Shown here: positions 52,205 to 59,650 of the stretch, in pieces
Numbering within the stretch: position 1 is the first letter of the stretch
Layout of the letters: each line of letters opens with the position of its first letter
Assembly (NCBI GenBank): GCA_937924855.1
Contig: CALEYQ010000066.1
Span: forward strand, 1-59,650
Reading direction: 5' to 3'
Source: an uncultured Bacteroidota bacterium
GTDB lineage: Bacteria > Bacteroidota > Bacteroidia > JADZBD01
DNA: 59,650 bases
Made by a program: the position numbers and the translations under genes
Notes under the pieces: generated by a model
The model's input: the letters and a program-made list of their open reading frames with translations, nothing else
Database searches by the model: none
Told to the model about the DNA's origin: nothing

Positions 52205-53106
52205 TGAATTTCCATTATGGTAAACATGCCGTTGGGGTGGGTTCCGCCCCCCTGAACAGCCACCAGGTTATGATCGTGTACGGAATATTTCCCCACTTTG
52301 TCAGGCACAAGTTCTAAAACAACACCGTCCATACGATGCAGGGGATAAGAATCTTTAACCCACCCGATTTGATAGCTGCGGGTTGAAAAAAGTGTTTTTA
52401 CATGAAATCCATGAAAATGCAGGGCATGTGCAGATTGGCCCGTGTTAATCACAAAAATATATACCGTGTCGCCCAGATTAACATTTATTTTAGCCGTTGT
52501 ATCATTTTCAAGATCGGGATGGCTCCAGCCATTAATTGTAAAATAATCGGGTTCATATAATCTCCAGTTCACTTGTCCACCAACTGATAGAGTATCGCTG
52601 ATTTTTTTTGAATGCTCTTTCAGATTCCAATAATACTTTTTCGCAGTTGTTGAATTGTTCACGCATATCATTCCGCCCAATCCCATATAACGGTTTTTGG
52701 GGTAAAGATGGTGATCATAAAAAATGTAAAGTCTTTCACCCTGAGGTACGAGGGTGTCCATTAGGGAGTCGCCGGGATTGATTAATGCATTTATGGAAGG
52801 GTACCCATCTACCGAAAATCCGTGAAGGACAGTATCATTATTAATTACCTTGATAAACAGGGTATCCGAAGTTCGGATATTAATGACTGAATTTTGGGAA
52901 GAGTAAACCGCCGAATCATTAAAAGCCAGAAAGGGAAAAGTGTTTCCGTTAACGCAGGTAAAAACGCCCCGGTTTATATAGAGCGTTTTCTGTATTCCCG
53001 CCACTCCAAATTGCAAGAAGGCAATAAAGAAGGTGGAGATAAAAAGGAAACCGGTTTTAATGGGCCCGGATGAATTTCTTTGTAACCACTCCATCGGCTG
53101 AAACAA
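52201..53106 (-). CDS. Secreted cupredoxin protein (split-MCO half lacking type 1 Cu)
   Basis: The 301-residue protein has a signal-like hydrophobic segment (about 17-36) and two cupredoxin domains. In the second (about 170-300) HFHG (His230/His232) and HDH (277-279) resemble domain 1 of two-domain laccases (HDH where the partner has HCH), so trinuclear ligands are present but the type 1 Cys is not. The first domain (about 40-150) keeps DHH (131-133) but no Cys. No sorting domain. It starts inside the preceding gene (50-base overlap) and couples to the following one. Confidence 0.75.
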   Translation of the reverse strand: MFQPMEWLQRNSSGPIKTGFLFISTFFIAFLQFGVAGIQKTLYINRGVFTCVNGNTFPFLAFNDSAVYSSQNSVINIRTSDTLFIKVINNDTVLHGFSVDGYPSINALINPGDSLMDTLVPQGERLYIFYDHHLYPKNRYMGLGGMICVNNSTTAKKYYWNLKEHSKKISDTLSVGGQVNWRLYEPDYFTINGWSHPDLENDTTAKINVNLGDTVYIFVINTGQSAHALHFHGFHVKTLFSTRSYQIGWVKDSYPLHRMDGVVLELVPDKVGKYSVHDHNLVAVQGGGTHPNGMFTIMEIQ

Positions 53107-53743
53107 TTCTCAAATAGTAGGCTCCGGGTGCTAAGTCATTTAAAGATATTCTGTTATCACCCACGTTGATATTCGATAAGCCGGAAACAAGCTTACCTGA
53201 ATGAGTATAAATTTCTATTCTAAGATCGTCAGTCCCTGAGGGAATGTTTAAGGTAATATTCTCGCCGGCAGGGTTAGGAAAAAGAGAAACCTGTGATGCC
53301 CAGGATACTTCGTTTACTGAAGCCGACCCGGCCTGAACCAGCCAGGTAAGCGTGTCGCCTCCGGAAGGGTTAGTGCTATCATAAACATAAACTCTCACAA
53401 CTCCGGAGCCGGGGGTAGTTCCGGGGTCAATATTTAATCCAAGAAAACCATGGCCACCGGGCATTACGGTATCCATGGTCCCGCTTCCGGGAATACCGGG
53501 GTAACAGGTTCCTTTATCGCAAAGTGAATATCCCCATTGACTGGGTAGATTAACTGAAATGGTAGTCCATTTAAAGGTGATTACGGTATTTTGGGTAATA
53601 TTCTTTTGCCAGATATCAAAAATGCTGATGTTGCTGAGTGGCGCATTGCAAACAAGAGTGTCGCCGGGTATTAATGAATAAGTTTGGGCATGGAAAAAAT
53701 TCACTGCTGTGAAAAAAGTGAAAAGGAGTAAAATTTTTTTCAT
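53057..53743 (-). CDS. Secreted T9SS type A cargo protein
   Basis: The 228-residue protein has a signal peptide (MKKILLLFTFFTAVNFFHA) and a beta-sandwich-like domain with Cys79 and Cys84 region DKGTCYPGIPGSG. A type A sorting domain follows, with LFPNPAGENI, LRIEIYTHSG and APGAYYLRIVS, ending TKKFIRAH. The N-terminal domain resembles ones seen next to secreted redox proteins in Bacteroidota. It is second in the copper operon, 11 bases after the thioredoxin-like gene, and overlaps the MCO-like half by 50 bases. Confidence 0.75.
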   Translation of the reverse strand: MKKILLLFTFFTAVNFFHAQTYSLIPGDTLVCNAPLSNISIFDIWQKNITQNTVITFKWTTISVNLPSQWGYSLCDKGTCYPGIPGSGTMDTVMPGGHGFLGLNIDPGTTPGSGVVRVYVYDSTNPSGGDTLTWLVQAGSASVNEVSWASQVSLFPNPAGENITLNIPSGTDDLRIEIYTHSGKLVSGLSNINVGDNRISLNDLAPGAYYLRIVSADGVVTKKFIRAH

Positions 53744-53754
53744 TTTCGAAGTGT

Positions 53755-54540
53755 TTAGTCAATAATCAATTTTCTGGTCACAATTTCATTCCCGCTTTTT
53801 ACCCGTACAAAATAAACACCCGAGGAAAGGCCTGAAGTGTTCATTTGAATTTGGGTCTCACCGGCTGGATATAAACCGGAAGCTATAAGTTTTACTTCCT
53901 CGCCGAGAAGATTAATCAGGGAAACATTGATAATGGTATTCTGATTCAAGGTTACAGAAAGGATGCTATTCTCCTTGGCAGGATTAGGAAAAACGGAAAC
54001 ATTAATGGATAAATTTTTTGAATCATTAATCCCGTTGGCTGCTGCCAGGGCGTTATTGATAGCCGCCCTGATGGCAGCGGTATCTCCGGAGGCCGCGTCG
54101 TTCTGGTTAAAATAAACAGTATGACTATAACCACCCCCTAATACAACTATTTTTGGCATCCCGCTGGTTCCATAGTTGCTCATGTTAATAGCCGAATTTG
54201 AAAATCGGGTTGAGTTTGTAAGTCCGTTGGAATTAGCCCAATTGTTTAGGGAAGCGCAGGTGGTGTTGGCATAATCATCGGCAATATACATAAACACCCG
54301 CCCGGGGTGGGTGGACTGAAAACTCTGAACTACATTATATGCGTTAACGGTGGGTGCAGTACAGGAACCACAGGGCATTACCCAGGACAGCACAATTACT
54401 TTTTGGGCATTTAACTCGGAAAAAAGATCATGTGGATTTCCGGCGCAATCATTACAGGTAAAATTAGTTGCTGTGGTTTGTCCGGATAAAAATGATGCAA
54501 CAAATATCGCTGCCATCAAAAGGGGTAATTTTTTTCCCAT
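53755..54540 (-). CDS. Secreted thioredoxin-like protein with T9SS type A domain
   Basis: The ATG at 54540 gives MGKKLPLLMA, a clean signal; an upstream in-frame start is longer and less signal-like. The 261-residue protein has CNDC (29-32), then a thioredoxin-like domain with active-site CGSC (57-60) after VLSWVMP and a cis-Pro segment SGMPKIVV. A type A sorting domain begins VFPNPAKENS and ends TRKLIID. CGSC suggests disulfide exchange or Sco-like copper handling on the surface. It leads the copper operon, with a TTTTG-N21-TATTTTTG promoter upstream. Confidence 0.82.
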   Translation of the reverse strand: MGKKLPLLMAAIFVASFLSGQTTATNFTCNDCAGNPHDLFSELNAQKVIVLSWVMPCGSCTAPTVNAYNVVQSFQSTHPGRVFMYIADDYANTTCASLNNWANSNGLTNSTRFSNSAINMSNYGTSGMPKIVVLGGGYSHTVYFNQNDAASGDTAAIRAAINNALAAANGINDSKNLSINVSVFPNPAKENSILSVTLNQNTIINVSLINLLGEEVKLIASGLYPAGETQIQMNTSGLSSGVYFVRVKSGNEIVTRKLIID

Positions 54541-54909
54541 AATTAGTTTTGTGTTTAAACAAAAATAGCAAAATAAAGTAGCTAAAACCAAAACAAAGTA
54601 TCAATTAAGAAAATAAAAGAAATGAAGCCCGGGCCCTGATCCGTGCAAACAATATGGCCAATGGTATCCCGTGTATCCCATCAGGTCTGAATTACCCGGC
54701 ATGCAACCCGAAAAAACCGGAAGAAAATGGCTTAATCCGAAAGCCATCAAACGGATTCAATCAGAGCTTACGGAAAGGTAATTTCCTCACTTTAATCAAA
54801 TTACATATGGCAAGCCTTGGCTTTATTTCAGCCTTCGGGCACAATTGAAAAAACGACAAATTTTGCCGGATTTTCATTTTGTCATATATTTATTCCAAAA
54901 TAAATCAAC
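54541..54909. other. Intergenic region, no gene supported
   Basis: Divergent region of about 370 bases. A 64-codon frame at 54654-54848 exists but its product has no family-like pattern. The only supported element is the minus-strand promoter box at 54560-54567. Confidence 0.5.
54560..54567 (-). promoter_or_regulatory. -7 promoter box (TATTTTTG on the minus strand) for the copper operon
   Basis: Perfect TAnnTTTG, 19 bases before the thioredoxin-like ATG. A TTTTG lies 21 bases upstream on the same strand, close to the -33/-7 spacing known for Bacteroidota, making this the best two-element promoter here. Confidence 0.6.
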
Positions 54910-55512
54910 ATGAAAACATCTCTATCTTTTTTTCTCCTGATTGCCCTAATTGGAACTTCAGGAATTGTATCATTAAATGGTTGTAAAAAGGGTGATGAAG
55001 ATCCCTTTATTTCACTAAGATCAAGGAAGGCTCGTATGGCCGGTGAATGGAAACTGAGCTCCGGAAAATCGGTTGAAAAATATACCGATATTCAAAACTC
55101 AGTTACCTATACAACTTCCACCGAGTATAATGGAAGCACAGCTACCGAAACCTTTACCATGGGGTCTATGACTTCAACTGACACCTATTCTTTCACGGTT
55201 CAGTTGAATATTAAAAAGGACGGAACTTTTACCATGGTTGAAACAGATGACGGAGTGGTAACTAATATTTCCGGCACCTGGGATTTTTCCATGGGAACCG
55301 GCAAAAACCTCAAGAAAAAAGAACAATTATTGTTGTATTACAACAATGCCTCCAATAACACTTACAATTATACCTCCACCGGATATATTCAGCCTATGGT
55401 TTATAACATCCGGCGCCTTGCAAACAAAGAGTTGATTCTCGATTTTGATTATACCGCAACGAGCCCAAGCTCAACGGAGGAATTAGACTCAGAGTGGACT
55501 TATACTCAGTAA
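54910..55512 (+). CDS. Lipocalin-like lipoprotein
   Basis: The 200-residue product has a lipoprotein signal ending SLNGC (Cys25) and the pattern DPFISLRSRKARMAGEWKL, common to a family of small Bacteroidota lipoproteins with a beta-barrel-like (lipocalin-like) domain. No enzyme motif is visible. A strong terminator follows 46 bases after its stop. Confidence 0.78.
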   Translation: MKTSLSFFLLIALIGTSGIVSLNGCKKGDEDPFISLRSRKARMAGEWKLSSGKSVEKYTDIQNSVTYTTSTEYNGSTATETFTMGSMTSTDTYSFTVQLNIKKDGTFTMVETDDGVVTNISGTWDFSMGTGKNLKKKEQLLLYYNNASNNTYNYTSTGYIQPMVYNIRRLANKELILDFDYTATSPSSTEELDSEWTYTQ

Positions 55513-55557
55513 TTCACAAGTAAAAAACAGAATTTATATTTCTGTAATTACAATAAG

Positions 55558-55589
55558 CCGGACAGGAACAATCCTGTCCGGTTTTTTTT
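55558..55589 (+). terminator. Rho-independent terminator
   Basis: CCGGACAGGA pairs with TCCTGTCCGG around a four-base loop, followed by eight T. Confidence 0.9.
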
Positions 55590-55671
55590 CCTGATTGCCG
55601 AAAACTCATACCTGCCATCGATATTCTTAAATGCCATTAAATTCTATTTCTTAAGTTGTGGAAGTTAATCC

Positions 55672-57138
55672 CTAATGACTTTTCCCAATGTATAAGGGAT
55701 CCACCGAAACTTCTACCCGATAACCGGGAATTAACTGGTGGTTCATAATATCCAATGCCGTGAGATATCCGTTTTTCCCTGAACAAACCGACTCATGGTG
55801 GGCTGCAGGCCCTCCGCTCGAAACATTCCGGTTGGCTACATAAATCATCCCCGTAGCATCACTCAATACAATGCCCCGGGAATCGAAACCTGCGTACACA
55901 TCGGTTACATAAGAATTTGTCTGGTGATTGACCACATAAATGGCGCTTTCCCTCGAAGGATATGCCCCTTCACAACTGACAAATAAATACGGGGTTTGTT
56001 GTGAAATGGCCATCCGGGAAGCCTTGGTTCCCACCGGTATTACCGCCAATAAACTATCATTGCCGGTTTGAAATATCCGCAACTCCGATGAACCCCGGCA
56101 TACCACAAAATACTTCGACTGATTGGCATTAAACTGAATGGAATAAGGATCCAGAGAGGAAGAATAATTTACCGGATAACCCTGCTCCATGGAAAGTTCC
56201 GCGATTACCGGATTATTGATATTCGTAATGTTAATCTTATACAGGAAATTCCCAAGGTTTGGAACCGCATAAAGTATATTGCCGGTATGATCCACAGCTA
56301 TATCGAAAGGATCCCGCAATCCGGTTGAAAGTGTTGCTATGACCTGCAAATTTTCCAGATCCACGCAAACTATTTTCCCGTCAAATTGAATATCCGTAAT
56401 GTATGCTCTCCTGGAATCGGGACTGATGGCAAAGGAAGTCCATACCCCGGATCCGATATTTATATGACCCGTTACTTTATTATCGGAAGTTCTGAATTTC
56501 TGAATTACCGTTCCTCCTCCAAATATCACATACCAGTGCTTTTGATCGGGAGCCACCTTAACCATGGTGGGACCTTCGATGGCCGGGGAAATTCCTACGG
56601 AAACATATCGCATGGTTCGCTCGGTTTCCGGATCTAAAATGGCCACTACATCACAGCCATTGTTAACCACATAAATTTTTTCCCGGTTTTCATAATCCGA
56701 AAATTTTACAAAACCTTTTCGGTTCGGAGCCCCTGCCAATATCCAGTCATTCAATATTTTCATTTCCGGCTTTGAAAGGGCATTTCCTCCAACGGGCATC
56801 TTTGGGGTCAATTGAATACTTCCGAATTCATCGTAGGAATTTGTATAATACATAAGCGTACTAAAATCGGGACGGAAAGGAACTACTACAGAACCTGAAC
56901 TCCCTCCTTCCATTAAATTTTCCCAGGTCTCAAGAGAAAGACCACCGCAGGCATCTTTGCTTTGGCTGTTATGGCAACCGGAAACGGCGCAATTCTTTAG
57001 CAACAAAGATCCAACAGCGTCAGGATATCCGGTTCCGGACAGATCAACAGCTATGGTGTCTTTGGAACAGGTGGTATGCAAAAGAATGGCAAGCATTCCG
57101 GTAAGAATTCCTATAAGATACCTGTTCAAAGTGGTCAT
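55672..57138 (-). CDS. Cytochrome c domain-YVTN beta-propeller protein
   Basis: The 488-residue exported protein has a hydrophobic N-terminus (possible lipobox HTTC, weak). A c-type cytochrome domain follows, with haem-binding CAVSGCH (Cys50, Cys55, His56), a CX4CH spacing. A MPVGGNALS segment and LNDWILAGAP supply the distal and closing parts typical of single-haem cytochromes. Residues about 150-488 are YVTN-type propeller repeats (NNGCDVVAILDPETER, DSRRAYITDIQFDGKIVCVDL). It is 21 bases downstream of a second propeller gene and probably co-expressed. Confidence 0.8.
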   Translation of the reverse strand: MTTLNRYLIGILTGMLAILLHTTCSKDTIAVDLSGTGYPDAVGSLLLKNCAVSGCHNSQSKDACGGLSLETWENLMEGGSSGSVVVPFRPDFSTLMYYTNSYDEFGSIQLTPKMPVGGNALSKPEMKILNDWILAGAPNRKGFVKFSDYENREKIYVVNNGCDVVAILDPETERTMRYVSVGISPAIEGPTMVKVAPDQKHWYVIFGGGTVIQKFRTSDNKVTGHINIGSGVWTSFAISPDSRRAYITDIQFDGKIVCVDLENLQVIATLSTGLRDPFDIAVDHTGNILYAVPNLGNFLYKINITNINNPVIAELSMEQGYPVNYSSSLDPYSIQFNANQSKYFVVCRGSSELRIFQTGNDSLLAVIPVGTKASRMAISQQTPYLFVSCEGAYPSRESAIYVVNHQTNSYVTDVYAGFDSRGIVLSDATGMIYVANRNVSSGGPAAHHESVCSGKNGYLTALDIMNHQLIPGYRVEVSVDPLYIGKSH

Positions 57139-57159
57139 TTCCGGTTTTGAAAAATAACC

Positions 57160-59400
57160 TTATTGCAATACAACTTTCCCTGATAAAATTTTGCCTCCGG
57201 AAAATACCCGGATAAAATAAATGCCTTTGGGTGCAAGGGAAAGATCCAGTGAGTATTGAGTGGCCGTTTCAAGTTCAGAAAAAATCCGGACTCCCAAACT
57301 GTTAATCACCTCAAAGCCGTACATTTCATTTTCGGAGGCTATTTGTATTACACCACCGGATGGATTCGGAGCAAGAGAAAATCCGGGCTTTGGCTCTTCC
57401 GGTTGTCCAACCAAACTTGAATTAATCCGGATGTTATCTATGTAAATGTGATTGCCCCAGTCGCTGGTAGTTTCAAAAAGAAACAATACATCGGTTTGAC
57501 CCACCAGAGAACCTAAACTGATATTTTCCAGTCTCCATTGGGTAGCCGTGGGAACAAAAGCAGTTGTTCCGTTTGGAGCCGTGGCCAGTGTTGATCCCGA
57601 CTTATTGTAAATGGTTGTCCAGGTAACTCCACAGTCAATCGAAGCTTTTATCTCTAACTGATCCGTTGAGTTATTATCGTACCTCCGGTAAGCCACATCA
57701 AAATCAAGCGTGGTTGAGGGGGTGGCAGTGGATAAATTAATCCGGGGAGACATAAAATAGTCCTTCTGTCCGGAAATATTTACACTGCCCGAAAAATTAT
57801 CCATCTTCAAACATCCTAAACCGGTTCCAAACCCGCCTACCGTTGCAATTCTTGACATAAAACAGTATCGGTTAAATCCACGATAATCCCAACCGGCAGG
57901 AGGGAAAACGGGCGCAGAGAAATCCTCAACAAAAGGAAGGGATGCTACCGGAGATAAAGCGCGGAATGAACCTTCGCGCCTGTCGTTCTTTGGGTTGGCA
58001 TCGGTCGTTGAATTCGGATTGCTTGTATAAACCACCAGTTTATGAGAACCGTTGGGAACCGAAGAAGAAGGAAGGGTAACATTAACAGAAGCGCCGGAAG
58101 CCAAAGAACCGGTCCAGTTAAAATTAACTGCGGGCAGGTTTCCGACTTTATAAGTGATGGTGGCGGAACTGAGGGTAACCGTTCCTTTGTTTTGCAGCGT
58201 AACCACCGGAGCCAGTGTTCCTGCGCAAACATCAAATTGGGGCGCATGAAAATGAGGTTCGTAAGTGGCTACCAAAGGCGATACGATAGCGGAAATAGAA
58301 GCATCAACCGTTGCGGGAAGAGGATCAATTCGTACCACTGTATTTTGGGTATTGTTCACAAACCAGATTTTTCCATCGGGCCCAATTTTCACACCCATGA
58401 TCCCGGGCTGACCCGTAACAATGGTTCCCAGCAAAGTGGGTGATGGTGTAGAAGTGCTGTACACCAAAATATCGCCGTTGGAATAATTGCTTACAATTAA
58501 TCGGTTGTTGTAATAATCCACTCCCGACATAAGGGATGTGTATGTAGCTACGGTTTGTTGGGTAGCCCCTGTAAAGTTGTAATAACCCGAGAGGGGTTCG
58601 TTTCCGGTGGAGGGTACGGTTAGATTTCCGGCCACGGAACCGGTATTGATATTCACCCGAAGCAAACGATTGGCGCCGTTGTCAACGATGTAAAGCCATC
58701 CGGAAGATTTATCGATAACCATATGTCCGGGAACATTGGCACTGCGGGTAAGACTCACATCGGTGTATCTCCATATTTTTCCGGCGGAATGATCGTCGTA
58801 ACCCGGACTGTGATGCACCAGAAAATCGTAGCGGGCCAGATTTCCGTTGTGACCATCAAAAACATAATAAACCCGTGCCGTATCGTGGGCAATTCCCATG
58901 GCGAAGGGACTTTGATGCAGCATAGACAAATGACTGCCCAGGGGAAATCCGTTACTCCAGGGATTTTGGAAAACGCGGGCAAAAATGGCGGTATCACCCG
59001 ACCATAGGCTTGGGCCCATGAACGTGGAGGTGGGAGATCCGTTGGAATTGCGAATTTCTCCTGTGGAAGCCCATTCCCCATTATCGCCAATTGCCAGGGC
59101 GCTGGACTGGCGCATAAAGTGTGAGGTGTGTGAATCTTTTCTGAACTGGTGGGATTGATTGGGAAGACCGGCGTTGTAAAAAACTATTACCGTTCCACCG
59201 GAAGCGTTTCCGAAATTAACCACCCACAATTCATTGGAGTTGGGTTTAAAGTCGAGGTCTTTGGGTTGACTTACACCATGTGTTGAACTGCCAACGGTGG
59301 TATATACAAGAGGATCGGTGAGATATTTATCGATAAAATTCTGGGCTTTGATTTCCAAAACCGCAATGCTGAGAGCCAGCAGGGAAACAAATTTTAACAT
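57160..59400 (-). CDS. Secreted propeller-CARDB-T9SS type A protein
   Basis: The 746-residue protein has a signal peptide (to about 18) and an N-terminal NHL/SMP-30-like propeller (about 30-380, GVSQPKDLDFKPNSNELWVV, MGVKIGPDGKIWFVNN). A CARDB-type beta domain (about 390-490, VTLQNKGTVTLSSATITYKV) and a jelly-roll module (about 500-670, VEDFSAPVFPPAGW) come next. The type A sorting domain begins LAPNPSGGVI and ends GKVVLQ. It precedes the cytochrome-propeller gene with a 21-base gap. Near-consensus TAATTTTA lies upstream. Confidence 0.85.
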   Translation of the reverse strand: MLKFVSLLALSIAVLEIKAQNFIDKYLTDPLVYTTVGSSTHGVSQPKDLDFKPNSNELWVVNFGNASGGTVIVFYNAGLPNQSHQFRKDSHTSHFMRQSSALAIGDNGEWASTGEIRNSNGSPTSTFMGPSLWSGDTAIFARVFQNPWSNGFPLGSHLSMLHQSPFAMGIAHDTARVYYVFDGHNGNLARYDFLVHHSPGYDDHSAGKIWRYTDVSLTRSANVPGHMVIDKSSGWLYIVDNGANRLLRVNINTGSVAGNLTVPSTGNEPLSGYYNFTGATQQTVATYTSLMSGVDYYNNRLIVSNYSNGDILVYSTSTPSPTLLGTIVTGQPGIMGVKIGPDGKIWFVNNTQNTVVRIDPLPATVDASISAIVSPLVATYEPHFHAPQFDVCAGTLAPVVTLQNKGTVTLSSATITYKVGNLPAVNFNWTGSLASGASVNVTLPSSSVPNGSHKLVVYTSNPNSTTDANPKNDRREGSFRALSPVASLPFVEDFSAPVFPPAGWDYRGFNRYCFMSRIATVGGFGTGLGCLKMDNFSGSVNISGQKDYFMSPRINLSTATPSTTLDFDVAYRRYDNNSTDQLEIKASIDCGVTWTTIYNKSGSTLATAPNGTTAFVPTATQWRLENISLGSLVGQTDVLFLFETTSDWGNHIYIDNIRINSSLVGQPEEPKPGFSLAPNPSGGVIQIASENEMYGFEVINSLGVRIFSELETATQYSLDLSLAPKGIYFIRVFSGGKILSGKVVLQ

Positions 59401-59650
59401 AGGGGTTTGATTGATTGTTTCGTAAAATTAATCATATAAGGGTAAAAACCTAATGTTACATCCAGGGTCCTAAAAATCATGTATTTACCAATTTTTAGAA
59501 TGGACTTTTAAGGGGAGCTGTATCCCGGGAGGGGTCACCTGCTTTTTTGTGTTTGGAACCGGATGGGAAATGGGCTGATGCACCGGTGGGCGAGAAAAAA
59601 GGAAATTGGTGATTGGGATTAGGTGCGCTGATTCACTAGCCCGTAGGAGG
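59401..59650. other. Right-edge region, no gene supported
   Basis: A minus-strand frame of 54 Pro-rich codons (59488-59649, stop at 59485-59487) is open to the window edge but its product has no recognisable family pattern. Nothing else was found. Confidence 0.4.

Noticed and set aside
54654..54848. 64-codon plus-strand frame in the copper operon's upstream region
   Set aside because: Composition looks random, no family pattern, and it lacks a ribosome-binding site and promoter; left as intergenic.
1..59650. tRNA, rRNA, CRISPR array, insertion sequence or prophage genes
   Set aside because: No cloverleaf-like sequence, no regular spaced direct repeats outside the coding repeats described, and no transposase or phage motif was found on reading both strands by eye.

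Overview
The window reads as chromosomal DNA of a Bacteroidota bacterium, probably a free-living environmental lineage. Several things support this. Many secreted proteins end in type IX secretion (T9SS) sorting domains of type A, or in the gliding-associated CHU_C form (type B). Families restricted to or typical of the phylum occur (DUF4286, DUF4296, ATL-type MGMT homologue, Nfu plus an Mrp without CxxC). Perfect TAnnTTTG boxes, the -7 element of the Bacteroidota primary sigma factor, lie just upstream of at least twelve starts. I see no rRNA, tRNA, CRISPR array, phage or insertion sequence.

Layout. 1-5.4 kb: end of rplU, rpmA, serS, a lipoprotein, a TPR protein, a DUF4286 protein and rsmA. 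5.3-9.5 kb: a catalytically degenerate SGNH-like lipoprotein, Nfu and Mrp Fe-S assembly proteins, an alkyltransferase-like protein and a deoxyhypusine-synthase-like enzyme. 9.4-15.3 kb: trmB, a MurG-like glycosyltransferase, a PhoR/PhoB-type two-component system and a DUF47-Pit phosphate pair. 15.3-27.3 kb: a LuxE-like acyl-protein synthetase, tyrS with an altered HIGH motif, epimerase, SDR and VOC enzymes, a PlsC-like acyltransferase, dihydroorotase, an M28 peptidase homologue, a TolB-like protein, a polyprenol-phosphate mannosyltransferase and a DinB protein.

27.3-46.7 kb is rich in surface biology: a 1084-residue adhesin with seven 77-residue repeats, acetyl-CoA synthetase, nitronate monooxygenase, an Omp85-type barrel without POTRA domains, a TPR-SpoIIE phosphatase, a second CHU_C protein, a secreted cupredoxin, a TPR lipoprotein-like protein, a T9SS cargo, a collagen-like protein with 39 Gly-X-Y triplets, and a second M28 homologue. 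46.7-49.8 kb holds a glycosyltransferase and two methyltransferases that look like a glycan-decoration operon.

50.3-59.4 kb is the most unusual part. A four-gene operon encodes a secreted thioredoxin-like protein, a T9SS cargo, and two overlapping cupredoxin proteins whose copper motifs complement each other like the two halves of a two-domain multicopper oxidase. A frameshifted relic of a sorting-type domain follows it. Next come a lipoprotein and a pair of secreted beta-propellers, one carrying a c-type haem motif of CX4CH spacing. The suggested theme is extracytoplasmic copper and haem redox chemistry exported by T9SS. Several proteins here keep a fold but have lost a key catalytic residue (SGNH-like lipoprotein, both M28 homologues, TyrRS HIGH motif). 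All functions are read from sequence motifs; no database search was possible.
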